Of a stretch of 64,000 nucleotides of DNA, positions 7,979-17,264 are shown in pieces. Under the pieces are notes generated by a model. It saw nothing but the letters and a program-made list of their open reading frames with translations, searched no databases and had not been told where the DNA came from. A program made the translations under genes and the position numbers. The DNA is from an uncultured Bacilli bacterium. GTDB lineage: Bacteria; Bacillota_I; Bacilli_A; RF39; UBA660. The DNA lies in contig CAJTZU010000001.1 in NCBI GenBank assembly GCA_910584165.1, forward strand, positions 583,048-647,047, given 5' to 3'. Numbering within the stretch: the first letter of the stretch is position 1; each line of letters begins with the position of its first letter.

Positions 7979-8599
7979 TCATTTATCACTATTTATTATT
8001 TCAACTGCTCCTACTTTAACCTTAGAAGAGCCAATAAATTTTCCATTAATATATAACATAGCTATTAGAATTGCAACAGAATACATTAAGAAATCTTTAT
8101 AAATATAACTCTTATGTTCAATATAATAACCAATATCTTTTTTAAATGATAAAGCTTCATCTTTTAGATTAGAAGAAACATCTATAAATAAAATATTATT
8201 TTTATATTTAATAACAGCTTTATAATTATCTCCTGTTGTGGAAACTTCATCATAATTAATACTGTGGTAATTAACGTTTTCTTTAGAATTTATATTAGTA
8301 TTATCTTTTACAATAGATTTCATTTCTTCATAAATTTCTTTTCTCTTTTTAGAATCTGTAACAATATAATAACTAACAGAATAAGGACATGTATTATTAT
8401 CTGTTTCATAATGAATTGCTATTCCTTCTTGTGAGTCCTCTTTATTTATCACAGTACACCCTTTTTTCTCCATATAAGATTTAAAAGTTGGTAATTCAAG
8501 TTGTGTTGCTGCTGATAAGTCTTTTAAAATAAAAGCAGTTACAATCATTATAAAACTTAAAACAATAAATAACACATTTACAAATCTCTTTTTTTTCAT
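7979..8599 (-). CDS. Membrane protein with extracytoplasmic domain flanked by two membrane segments
   Basis: A 206-residue protein. One hydrophobic segment lies near residues 7-25 and a second near 169-186. Between them is an outside loop of about 140 residues with two Cys (KKGCTVIN and NNTCPYSV) that could pair. A short inside tail ends EIINSDK. No family recognised. A 20-codon remnant of a paralogue of its tail survives at 6439-6498, so this gene type has been duplicated and lost here. Fits a membrane-anchored immunity protein, by inference. Confidence 0.5.
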   Translation of the reverse strand: MKKKRFVNVLFIVLSFIMIVTAFILKDLSAATQLELPTFKSYMEKKGCTVINKEDSQEGIAIHYETDNNTCPYSVSYYIVTDSKKRKEIYEEMKSIVKDNTNINSKENVNYHSINYDEVSTTGDNYKAVIKYKNNILFIDVSSNLKDEALSFKKDIGYYIEHKSYIYKDFLMYSVAILIAMLYINGKFIGSSKVKVGAVEIINSDK

Positions 8600-8626
8600 A
8601 AAAGTTTCCTTACTTCATCATTAAAA

Positions 8627-9097
8627 TTATTTTTCTTCACAAGAATGGGTCAGCTGTTTTTTTTCTAACCATTTTTTTACTTGTTCATAAGTAATAATTC
8701 TATCTGTTAGATTCTCACCAAATATAGGATCATCAGGCAACTTAGTTAACTCCGAGAATATTAAAGTAAGTTCTATTATTACTTCATTTTTTTCATTTCT
8801 ATTAACAACGCAATTAACTCCTGATGATTCTATTAAGGTATTGCACAATTCTTTGGAATTATTATATAACTCTTGTGCACCACTTTCATTAGAACCATAA
8901 TCTGCAACTAATTTCTGCTTGTATAATTCTAAAATATCATTGTTAAAATGAAAAGTATTCTCCTCATTAATAGTAAAATTTTCTCGAATACTCTCATTGT
9001 TACAAACTAAAACTTTTTCATTTTTTTTATTTTCATTACTACATCCTATTACAAATATTATTAAAAAAATATATAATATTTTTTTTATATTCTTCAT
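8627..9097 (-). CDS. Lipoprotein directly after the large RHS gene; likely cognate immunity
   Basis: A 156-residue protein with a good lipobox (VIGC, Cys19), a charged linker, and the same domain pattern as 3013 and 6511 (LVADYGSN, SGVNCVVN, terminal HSCEEK). It begins 30 bases after the RHS stop codon, the usual position of the cognate immunity gene. Since lipoproteins face outward, the cognate toxin tip would act at the outer membrane face or wall rather than in the cytosol. This reasoning is inference; the lipoprotein call is well supported. Confidence 0.6.
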   Translation of the reverse strand: MKNIKKILYIFLIIFVIGCSNENKKNEKVLVCNNESIRENFTINEENTFHFNNDILELYKQKLVADYGSNESGAQELYNNSKELCNTLIESSGVNCVVNRNEKNEVIIELTLIFSELTKLPDDPIFGENLTDRIITYEQVKKWLEKKQLTHSCEEK

Positions 9098-9127
9098 ATA
9101 TTTTTCCTCCTATAATTTTTATTTTGT

Positions 9128-12100
9128 TTAATGTTTCTGCTGTATACCTATCTCTAAAGAAAAAGGATTAATATCTGCCTCTATGTTAAAATCTAAATAA
9201 GCTTGATTATCATCAACTATTACAATAGGTCCAACCATTACTTCCTCCTTATATTTTGTACTATCTAATGATCGATAAGTATTGCAATCTATCAGTGTTT
9301 CATAATATTTTTTCTTTCCAATAATAAAACCAACTTCAACTTCTGCTATTCTATAGCAATTTATTTTATTTCCTACTTTTTCTTTCTTAATCTCTACGCC
9401 TAATGAGGAACCAAAAGGAATTCCAAAAAGTTTAAAAGAAGGAGCTGTGCTTATTTGAAGAGAAATTGAACTTTTTGTTGTAAAATTAGAAATACTTTTC
9501 AAAAACAAGTTTTTAAGCTCAATCGGTGTAGGACAATAATTAACATTTTTTTTATTGGAACTATAATAATGTTGTACAGGTGTATATAGTTTATCACTTG
9601 CATTAGGATTATAGTAATGTTGCTTATTATCACTAACAAGCTTCATTCCTCCTGCTCCTAAAATTGCTAAGTCAATTGCAGAGAATCCATTAAAATCAAT
9701 CTTACTTACTGGATTATTACTACAATAGGCATATAGGTTATTTCCTAAGATATCTCTATTAGCTCCTATTACACTATCTACATTTAAGAATCTTCCCCAT
9801 GTAGGATTATAGTATCTACTGTTTAGATAATAGAATCCTGTTTCAGTATCATAGTAATAACTTCTATATCTATATGAATTTATATTTGCTATATGGTTTT
9901 GATTATTACGAATATCTATTCCATTAGAATCTGTTATTGATAAAATGTTTCCCCATGCATCATAAGTATAGTTTGCTACTACATTATAATCATTGTCTAA
10001 TATTCCTATAATATCATTTAAATTATTTTTAATATAATAATATTTATCTTGATTATAATAAAATCCTATTAAACCGTCTATACTATTACGGATATAGTAT
10101 ATCACATTATTGCCCTTTTGTTCAAATACTATCTTATTACCTTCTAAATAGTATTTTGTTTCTATTCCATCTACTATTTTAGAATTTCTAATACTATTCG
10201 CATCATAGCAATATTCAATATTTTGATTATATTTTCTTAATTGTCTACCATTTATCCATTCTAAAGTATCATTTCCAATGGTAATGGGATTTCCTATTTC
10301 ATCATAAGTAATAGTTTGTCCATTATAACTAGTTAATTGGTCTTTCCAATTTAGATTGTTATATTGATACTGATTTTGTGATATTAGATTATTATTAGAA
10401 AGATTATAATATTTTTGATTTAAAATATTTCCTGAACTATCATAGGAATAACTAATTTTTTGATTTGTTACATAATCTTTTTCTTCTAATAATTCATTGT
10501 AAAAATCATAACAATATTGTTTTTCTAAAATTCCATTATGTGAAATATCTGTAATATTACCTAATTTATCATATCTATAAGAATATTTATCGTTATTATT
10601 TTCTATACTTTTTACTAATATGGAGGTTCTATTACCATGGGATACATACTCATAATTCGTTTGAATTTCATTATCTATATTACGATTCTTTAATCTTCCT
10701 AATTCATCATAATTATAATTAACTTCATTATCTGAAAAGATAGTTTTTGTTAGAATATCTTCTTCATTATAAGTATTCATAATTTCATTATGGAAATCAT
10801 TAAATTTACAGATTTTATGAATAAGATTATTATTTTTATCATAAGCATAATTTATTTTTAAATCATTATATTGATATTCATTTAATTTCATAGATAAATC
10901 ATAATTATAAGTAATATTGTTATTATCAGATTCTATTTTCGTTAAAGAACCGTTATTATCATATTTATAGTTATAGGAATCATCTTCTTTTACTACTCTT
11001 TTTATTCTATCAAATTCATCATATTCATAACTAATAACATCATAATTACCATAAGTAGTTTGCTTTAAATTACCATTATTTTCCTCATAACTATTAGTAG
11101 ATAAAGTAATACTATTTCCTACTTTAACTTGTTTTCTATTTCCAAATTCATCATAAATAAAATTATATTCTTTATTCTCTTCTATTATTTTAGATAATTG
11201 ATTTTGTTCAGTATAAATATATTTTATCTTTTTTCCACCTTTTACGACTTCTATTGGTCTTTCTTTATCATCGTAAGTAGTAAATGTAGTATTTCCTTTC
11301 GCATCAGTAACGGAGTTTAATAACCCTGTATTAGAATCAATATCATAAGTTATTACATTAAAATTAGTGTCTGTTGTACTAGTAATAAATTTTCCATCTT
11401 CTGTATAGGTAGAACTACTCTCTAAAAATAACTTACTATCTGTATTTTCTAAGTAAAATTCAAAAGAAGGTTCATCTTCTACTAACGTTTTAATACTTAC
11501 AGTATTTTCTAAAGCACTTATATATTTTGGATATTCGCAATCATTAGCTGCTTCATAAGCAATTCCTACTAAAGTAATTTTATATAACTCATTCTCTTTA
11601 AAGATATCAGATAATGTTTTTACTAACATTTCTTCTTTTATTACATCATTTTCTAAAGCAGATTTCATATATCTATCCATTATTAATTGGGTTGTATAGT
11701 TACTATCAACAATTTCTTGAAAGAAATCTGCTACAGTATATCCACTCTGTATAGAAGTTGTTAATAAAGCTTCTATAGTGCTTCTAGAAACTTCTGGTTT
11801 AGAATTTTCTTCTTTTAAACGAATTGAATAACTACCATTAGAATTTCTAACAAATCTAAAAAGAGAAGCTTGTTCCAAATCATTTTCTATTATAAGTGTA
11901 TTACCAAATTCTTTTAAATACTTATTTTCTAAAAGACTATACTTTATTCTATAAAAATTATCATCCACTTTTTCTAACAGCCATTTTGTATGTCCACAAT
12001 CATCTGGCTTTAAAAAAATAGATTCTTGAATACATTTTAAATATTTATTAGTTCCTTTAGCCCTAATTTGGTAATAACTGCCTTCTCTTATAAAATTGCC

Positions 12101-15100
12101 AATACTTTTCACTTTTGAAACAATTGGATTGCCAAAAGAATCATATTTTATACTATTAAATAATCCACTTTCAGAAATACCACCAATTACTCTATCTGTA
12201 ATGTTATTATCATATTCATAAGTAAATTTATCACCCTTTGGATTAACCATTTGTATTAATTGATTATTACTATCATAATTATATTTTGTTTTTTCTTTAT
12301 CTAATCCATATACTGCTTTTAAATTATCATTATTATCATAATCAAAATAATTTTCTCTTAAATCTTTAAACAAATATAAATTAGTGATATAAAAATTATT
12401 AGCATTACAACTTTGGTCAAAATATAATGTTAAAGAAGTAAAATTTTTCTCCGCAACAAAGCTAGTAGAATAATATTGCCAATTGGTATCATTGGGATTA
12501 AAAGTAGGAGCTGATATAGTACAATGACCATCCTCTTCAGTACTATCTACATAATTATAAGTAATAGTAACTTCATTTCTAATAGGTTCTCCCATGATAC
12601 CAGTCGTTTGAAAACCTTCATTCTTATACCAAAAATTAATGCAATAAGTTTCTCCTTTTTTACCATTTACTTGATAAGTTTTTGAAAAGTAAGATTCTTC
12701 TTCTGGATTCATTCTTACTTTTAATGCTTTATCTCCTAAATCATTTATTTCAACTACTTCAAATACTTGATTAGTAATATCTACTAAATCATTAGTAGTA
12801 GCGCCTATATCCCAACCAACTAATCCATTAGAAAAGTCAGAATTATCCAGTAAATTATATTTGTTAGCTACTTCTCCTTGTTCTAATTGGATATCATCTA
12901 AATAGTAGGTGCCATCCATATAAAAGTCTAATTCTATTTGTAAATCTCCGATAGCATCTTCTGGATAAAAAATAGTAACTTCATTTCTAACAAATTTTTC
13001 TTCAATATTAGATAAAGAAACTACCTTACGTTCCCAACCATCAATACCAAGATATCCTATACTCATAGAAAACTCTCCTATACCACAACTATAAATACTT
13101 AAGGTATAATAGTGTCCTTTTGGCACAGATACTATCTTATAACAATTTCCACCATGCTGATTTCTACAAGAAGCTTTTAAACAATGGGTTCCACTTGTAG
13201 AATATTCCATAGAGTTACTGATAGTAAAATCTTCACTATCACTTTCTATAATAAATCCTAAATTTTCTTCTTCAAAACTAGAATTACTAATATAATTTTT
13301 TACATATTTTAAAGGTATACCACTGGAAAGTAATTTATTTTTATGAAAACTTTGCTCACCTTCTTCTGTTTGAACAGAAAATCCATATTCTTGAACTATA
13401 CCATAAGCATTCTTTAAATCCCCTAATGTTTTTAAATTGCTCACAGAAATTAAATTACCTATATTATTATAAGTCATAATAGTAGAACGACTTTTGTTAT
13501 CTATAATTGTTGTAGAATTAAAACCATATAAAACATTAAAATATTGACCAACAGTATCATTTAATCCATATTGAGAAATCTTCTTAATTCTAAATGGAGA
13601 TTGTTCAAAATATTCATATTTCATCTTTTGACCATTAATATCTGTAATAAATTCTATCAAATTATTAGAATTATAAGAGAATAATGTAGTGCCTAATTTA
13701 GAAACTATACTAACTAGCTTATTATTACTATAATTTAAAATAACTGTTTCATTTGGGCTTATTACCATTATTTTATTTGTATCATAAGTAATATTAATTT
13801 CACTATCATTTGCATCTACTATTTTTATAATTCTATGATTACTATCATAATGAATAGTATTTTTATAATTACTTAAATTTATAATTTCTTTTAAATAACC
13901 TACATGATTTTCAATAACAAACTTCATTTGATTATCTTCTTTATCTTTTAAAATATATTCTTCATTATTTTTTTCAATCGTAAGGTTTAAACCATCTTCA
14001 TCTTGATAATTTACTAAATTACCATTTTCATCTTTTAATTCATTAAAATAATGAATAGTACCATCACCATCTACATACTCTAGATAATTATCCGCTTCAC
14101 TTTCTTTGATAGTTTGGTTGAAATTAAATTGATTTCCTATCCCTATTCCAATATTTTTATTTAAAATAACATCATTTGTATTATAAATTAGATTTAAACT
14201 TGTTGGTAACTTTCCACCAATAGTATTCCCAATAGAAAATATTCCTGTTAAATTTCCGTTATAAGTATTAAAATAAGTACTTCCCTCTGTAAAAGATTGA
14301 TTTAAATAATCCATATAATTCTCAATACCATTTTGATTACGGTATTGAATAATTAAAACAGGTTTAGGACTATCTCCTGTTATAGTATTATTTTTAGAAT
14401 AAAAGGCAGGGACTACTTCACTTTTATAAGTTTCCTTATTTGCTTTTAATAAAATTCCATAATTAGGTTTATCAGCATACCATTTCTTTACTAAAGAAGT
14501 AATATCTGCTTCATTGATAACAGGGTGCAATTGAAAGCTAGTTACATAGCCATCCTCATTTAAAATTCCTTCTAAACGACTTCTATATCCTTCAAAAGAT
14601 GCTTCTATTCTCTCATTGTACTTATTATTCATAGTATTCCAGTTAGCACTATTTTCTGTCCAATTTTCAGTAACCTCATGAATATTAATAACTTCTGAAG
14701 GTGGTAATGAAGATTCTGTATAACTTTCTCCATATCCAATTAAATTTAAATAGGCACCTATTACTTGACTACCTGTCCCAATAGTTGGTAAATCAAACTT
14801 AATAAGCGCTCTATTTACTACTTCTTTTCCATTTACTTTTTCAACTCCAGCTTTTAAAATATCTTGACTATTTCTATCTACATTCGTATCTCCTGGATAG
14901 ATATAAGTATCATAAACATCCTTTTTCTCATCTATTGTATTAATAGTAGGGTCAATTACTACTGGATAAGAAGCATTTTCTAACCACCCCTTATCTAGAA
15001 CTAATTCTAACTGATATCCTAATTCTGTTTTTTCTAGATTATAATAAACATTATCATTTCTATAATTATCACTATCAATCATAAAAGGATTCTCAATAGT

Positions 15101-15598
15101 AAAAATTAATTTATCATCTTTCATAGCATGGATTTGATAATTTACTATTTTTAATTCTAAATTGGTTTGAATAAGAAATAGAAGTTTCTGTTTAATAGAT
15201 TCTTTACTTTTAATAATAATATTTTCCTTTACTTTATTAGAAGTTAATAAATATTCAAAATCAATACCTTCCTTTATATTTGGATATTTAATACTATTTT
15301 TATTAACTATAGGTCCAACATTATTACCATCTTCTAAAGTTAATCTGAAATAATTATCCTTATATTCCAAATTCATAAACTCATTACTATTTCTATCTTT
15401 AAAATAAACTTGATAACCATTTTCCTTATTTCTATAAAAACTATTTTCTTTAATCAAAGTATTATCTATTTCTTTATATTCACCATTTTTCAAGTAATGA
15501 ATATCTTCATTATAAACTTGGGCTATAATATCTCCATTTTCTTGTAAAAAATGTTTTTCACGATTTTTTCTTAATTTTACTAATTCAATACCATCCAT
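9128..15598 (-). CDS. Giant RHS/YD-repeat protein without signal peptide
   Basis: A 2156-residue protein. Order: N-terminal region (1-215), DNRLRE-type domain (about 225-420; DTYIYP, RALIKFDLP, SAYLNL-like strands), YD repeats, two jelly-roll carbohydrate-binding-like modules (about 780-1090), a ricin-like lectin region (about 1170-1400) interrupted by a helical insert, long YD repeats, and the RHS core end (YYLNSRYYNPTWGRF, NNLYAYCSNNP, to about 1969). A unique 187-residue tip follows that I cannot assign. RHS repeats build a hollow shell that encloses the tip. Unlike the RHS protein at 49557, it begins MDGIELVKL with no signal peptide, so it needs another exit route. AGAGGTG precedes the ATG. 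Confidence 0.9.
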   Translation of the reverse strand: MDGIELVKLRKNREKHFLQENGDIIAQVYNEDIHYLKNGEYKEIDNTLIKENSFYRNKENGYQVYFKDRNSNEFMNLEYKDNYFRLTLEDGNNVGPIVNKNSIKYPNIKEGIDFEYLLTSNKVKENIIIKSKESIKQKLLFLIQTNLELKIVNYQIHAMKDDKLIFTIENPFMIDSDNYRNDNVYYNLEKTELGYQLELVLDKGWLENASYPVVIDPTINTIDEKKDVYDTYIYPGDTNVDRNSQDILKAGVEKVNGKEVVNRALIKFDLPTIGTGSQVIGAYLNLIGYGESYTESSLPPSEVINIHEVTENWTENSANWNTMNNKYNERIEASFEGYRSRLEGILNEDGYVTSFQLHPVINEADITSLVKKWYADKPNYGILLKANKETYKSEVVPAFYSKNNTITGDSPKPVLIIQYRNQNGIENYMDYLNQSFTEGSTYFNTYNGNLTGIFSIGNTIGGKLPTSLNLIYNTNDVILNKNIGIGIGNQFNFNQTIKESEADNYLEYVDGDGTIHYFNELKDENGNLVNYQDEDGLNLTIEKNNEEYILKDKEDNQMKFVIENHVGYLKEIINLSNYKNTIHYDSNHRIIKIVDANDSEINITYDTNKIMVISPNETVILNYSNNKLVSIVSKLGTTLFSYNSNNLIEFITDINGQKMKYEYFEQSPFRIKKISQYGLNDTVGQYFNVLYGFNSTTIIDNKSRSTIMTYNNIGNLISVSNLKTLGDLKNAYGIVQEYGFSVQTEEGEQSFHKNKLLSSGIPLKYVKNYISNSSFEEENLGFIIESDSEDFTISNSMEYSTSGTHCLKASCRNQHGGNCYKIVSVPKGHYYTLSIYSCGIGEFSMSIGYLGIDGWERKVVSLSNIEEKFVRNEVTIFYPEDAIGDLQIELDFYMDGTYYLDDIQLEQGEVANKYNLLDNSDFSNGLVGWDIGATTNDLVDITNQVFEVVEINDLGDKALKVRMNPEEESYFSKTYQVNGKKGETYCINFWYKNEGFQTTGIMGEPIRNEVTITYNYVDSTEEDGHCTISAPTFNPNDTNWQYYSTSFVAEKNFTSLTLYFDQSCNANNFYITNLYLFKDLRENYFDYDNNDNLKAVYGLDKEKTKYNYDSNNQLIQMVNPKGDKFTYEYDNNITDRVIGGISESGLFNSIKYDSFGNPIVSKVKSIGNFIREGSYYQIRAKGTNKYLKCIQESIFLKPDDCGHTKWLLEKVDDNFYRIKYSLLENKYLKEFGNTLIIENDLEQASLFRFVRNSNGSYSIRLKEENSKPEVSRSTIEALLTTSIQSGYTVADFFQEIVDSNYTTQLIMDRYMKSALENDVIKEEMLVKTLSDIFKENELYKITLVGIAYEAANDCEYPKYISALENTVSIKTLVEDEPSFEFYLENTDSKLFLESSSTYTEDGKFITSTTDTNFNVITYDIDSNTGLLNSVTDAKGNTTFTTYDDKERPIEVVKGGKKIKYIYTEQNQLSKIIEENKEYNFIYDEFGNRKQVKVGNSITLSTNSYEENNGNLKQTTYGNYDVISYEYDEFDRIKRVVKEDDSYNYKYDNNGSLTKIESDNNNITYNYDLSMKLNEYQYNDLKINYAYDKNNNLIHKICKFNDFHNEIMNTYNEEDILTKTIFSDNEVNYNYDELGRLKNRNIDNEIQTNYEYVSHGNRTSILVKSIENNNDKYSYRYDKLGNITDISHNGILEKQYCYDFYNELLEEKDYVTNQKISYSYDSSGNILNQKYYNLSNNNLISQNQYQYNNLNWKDQLTSYNGQTITYDEIGNPITIGNDTLEWINGRQLRKYNQNIEYCYDANSIRNSKIVDGIETKYYLEGNKIVFEQKGNNVIYYIRNSIDGLIGFYYNQDKYYYIKNNLNDIIGILDNDYNVVANYTYDAWGNILSITDSNGIDIRNNQNHIANINSYRYRSYYYDTETGFYYLNSRYYNPTWGRFLNVDSVIGANRDILGNNLYAYCSNNPVSKIDFNGFSAIDLAILGAGGMKLVSDNKQHYYNPNASDKLYTPVQHYYSSNKKNVNYCPTPIELKNLFLKSISNFTTKSSISLQISTAPSFKLFGIPFGSSLGVEIKKEKVGNKINCYRIAEVEVGFIIGKKKYYETLIDCNTYRSLDSTKYKEEVMVGPIVIVDDNQAYLDFNIEADINPFSLEIGIQQKH

Positions 15599-15608
15599 AA
15601 TTCACCTC

Positions 15609-16295
15609 TTATGCTACTCTTTTCCACATATAACAAGTAATATATGGTTGTAAGTTATTATGAGCCTGTCCTTCACCAGTATTAGCTGGAGTATGGGTAT
15701 GTCCTCCTGATGAATTCATTGATGGTGGTACTTTAGTTCCATCTGCAGTATATCTTTTATGCGCTATTGCTTCATAAGAAGAATTAGAAAGTGTAATTTT
15801 TAAAAATCCTGTATAGGTATGAGTATGAGCACCAGAGGCACCAATGGCATGAGTATGAGTAGGCATCTCCTCTACTGTTAAAGTATGCTCTTTTTCCCCT
15901 CCAGTCTTCTCTACAGCATTAAATTCTACTTGAGTAGTGTCTACCCCTACTAAGCATCTTCCTGCTCCCCAGGCTTCCCAAACACCACCAAATAAAGAGC
16001 TTGGATTAGTATTATTAACTGATAAATAAATACTACCAATTGGATAAGCATTTAATACACTAAAATTAGCGTTATTACAAGTAAAACTATTTACTGTTAA
16101 ATTACCCTCTTCATCTAAACTAAACTTATTATTTTTAGAAGTTAAACAATTAATAGAAGCATTATCCACTTCTAAATTTACTTTATCCTCTGTTTTTGTA
16201 AATGCATCAGCAACATACGAAGGCGCTAAAGCATAATCAAAATCTACCTCTGCTCCAACACCTGATAAAGGCATTATTTCATTTTCTAAATTCAT
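15609..16295 (-). CDS. Phage baseplate Gp10-like / tail-collar protein
   Basis: A 228-residue protein from ATG 16295 (AAAGGA site); the longer frame to 16370 has no site. The C-terminal half has the fold signature of phage baseplate Gp10 C-terminal / collar proteins: YPIGSIYLS, LFGGVWEAWG, GRCLVG, EMPTHTHAI, GGHTHTP, NLQPYITCYMWKR. Such domains trimerise at phage tail tips and fibres, with the His residues often binding metal. It ends 10 bases before the RHS start, so the two are co-expressed. With no tail genes nearby, it may be an adaptor or scaffold for the RHS protein; that role is inference. Confidence 0.8.
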   Translation of the reverse strand: MNLENEIMPLSGVGAEVDFDYALAPSYVADAFTKTEDKVNLEVDNASINCLTSKNNKFSLDEEGNLTVNSFTCNNANFSVLNAYPIGSIYLSVNNTNPSSLFGGVWEAWGAGRCLVGVDTTQVEFNAVEKTGGEKEHTLTVEEMPTHTHAIGASGAHTHTYTGFLKITLSNSSYEAIAHKRYTADGTKVPPSMNSSGGHTHTPANTGEGQAHNNLQPYITCYMWKRVA

Positions 16296-16565
16296 ATCAT
16301 CATTCCTTTCTTTTTTTGAATTTAAAAAGTTTTCAACCATAATTAAACAACTGTGTGCTAAACAGTTCATAGGAATTTCACCTTCTTGAATTTCACAAGA
16401 CTATCTCTAGAAGTATCATTATACCTACTATTTGTTATCGCATTAGAAACAGCAACTTTCTATTTATAATCTAGTATTATTCGCAAGCGTACTAATTAAC
16501 GTGCTAGAATAGTAGGAACGTATTTAATTATGTTATTAAATTGTCAAAGAACAATATATTCCATC
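16296..16565 (-). promoter_or_regulatory. Leader/promoter region of the RHS operon
   Basis: About 270 bases without a gene. On the minus strand a consensus TTGACA (16547-16542) stands at the upstream end, but no good TATAAT follows at 16-18 bases; the best candidates are TAAATA or TTAAAT at short spacing. Inverted copies of CCTACTATT lie at about 16425 and 16508. The absence of a clear -10 next to a sigma-factor gene is compatible with use of an alternative sigma, but does not prove it. Confidence 0.35.
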
Positions 16566-16606
16566 AAAAAAAGGAATATAGAGAGTTACCCTCTCACTAT
16601 ATTCCT
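16566..16606 (-). terminator. Intrinsic terminator of the sigma-factor gene
   Basis: On the minus strand a long stem formed by GGAATATAGTGAGAG and CTCTCTATATTCC around a GGTAA loop is followed by seven T. It lies about 24 bases after the sigma-like gene's stop, separating it transcriptionally from the RHS operon. Confidence 0.9.
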
Positions 16607-16629
16607 CACTAACAAGTTATTTTTGAAGT

Positions 16630-17088
16630 CTAAATTGATATTTTTTTAGAAAGTTTTTGTAATGCTATATCAATACTATATTTTACTGCTCTTGGACTAC
16701 AATGTTCTATTAAAGCAATTTCTCTTAAATTCTTTCCTTCTAAATAATACATCTTTAATCTTCTTTTTTGAATTTCAGGTAACTTATTGATTTCTTGATG
16801 TAATTTTTCATAAAGTAACTTTTCAAAAACAAATTCTTCTAAAGATACATATTTATTCTTAGTATAATGATATAAATTATCTTCTGTTAATTCTAAATGC
16901 TCTATATGTCTATCATATTCATTTAATTCTTTTAAATCTTCTAATTCAAAAGCATTAAATTCTTGGTATAATTCTTCATTCAATGAAATATTTTGTTTTA
17001 CTCCTTTACTATCTATAAAACTAATCATATGATTCATTTCTAACGTATAAGGATTATATTTCTTTTTTCTTCTTTTTACTTTTTCCAT
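16630..17088 (-). CDS. Sigma-70-family factor of mobile-element type
   Basis: A 152-residue protein matching the short sigma-like factors common on Firmicutes mobile elements: basic N-terminus with NPYTLEM, ELEDLKELNEYDRHIEHLELTE in the middle, and a C-terminal sigma region 4 helix-turn-helix (LPEIQKRRLKMYYLEGKNLREIALIE). Region 4 contacts the -35 element. The full region 2 of housekeeping sigmas is absent, so it probably works like small ECF/TcdR-type regulators. It lies just upstream of the RHS operon but has its own terminator, so a regulatory rather than co-transcribed relation is likely. Confidence 0.75.
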   Translation of the reverse strand: MEKVKRRKKKYNPYTLEMNHMISFIDSKGVKQNISLNEELYQEFNAFELEDLKELNEYDRHIEHLELTEDNLYHYTKNKYVSLEEFVFEKLLYEKLHQEINKLPEIQKRRLKMYYLEGKNLREIALIEHCSPRAVKYSIDIALQKLSKKISI

Positions 17089-17100
17089 ACTCTCTCCTAT

Positions 17101-17123
17101 CTAATAAATTTTTTATTTATTAG
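17101..17123. promoter_or_regulatory. Perfect palindrome before the sigma-factor ribosome site
   Basis: CTAATAAAT and ATTTATTAG form a perfect 9-bp dyad with a 5-base spacer. It lies directly upstream of the AGGAGAG site and 13 bases upstream of the ATG at 17088. It could be an operator for the nearby XRE regulator or an RNA hairpin limiting translation. Confidence 0.4.
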
Positions 17124-17239
17124 TAGGAGGACTACGACTACTACTCACAATAACTTCAACTCCTATGGTCAAAGTTACCGTTGAGTATTAAAAATAAACA
17201 CTACTTATTCGGTCACTTAAGGTAGCCTAAAAGTAGAAT

Positions 17240-17264
17240 AAAAAAAGAAGACTATTCGTCTTCT
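17240..17264 (-). terminator. Intrinsic terminator after the secreted-protein gene
   Basis: Minus strand: AGAAGAC / GTCTTCT stem with a GAATA loop followed by seven T; it overlaps the stop codon at 17265-17263. Confidence 0.85.

Noticed and set aside
1067..17088. A complete prophage
   Set aside because: Holin-like, lysin, baseplate-like and sigma-like genes are present, but no capsid, portal, terminase, tail tube or integrase gene, so I treat it as phage-derived, not a prophage.
1012..17150. TACTACTACT-type trinucleotide stretches at about 1025 and 17135 as ends of a mobile element
   Set aside because: Only a short low-complexity match; no longer shared sequence or target duplication around them.
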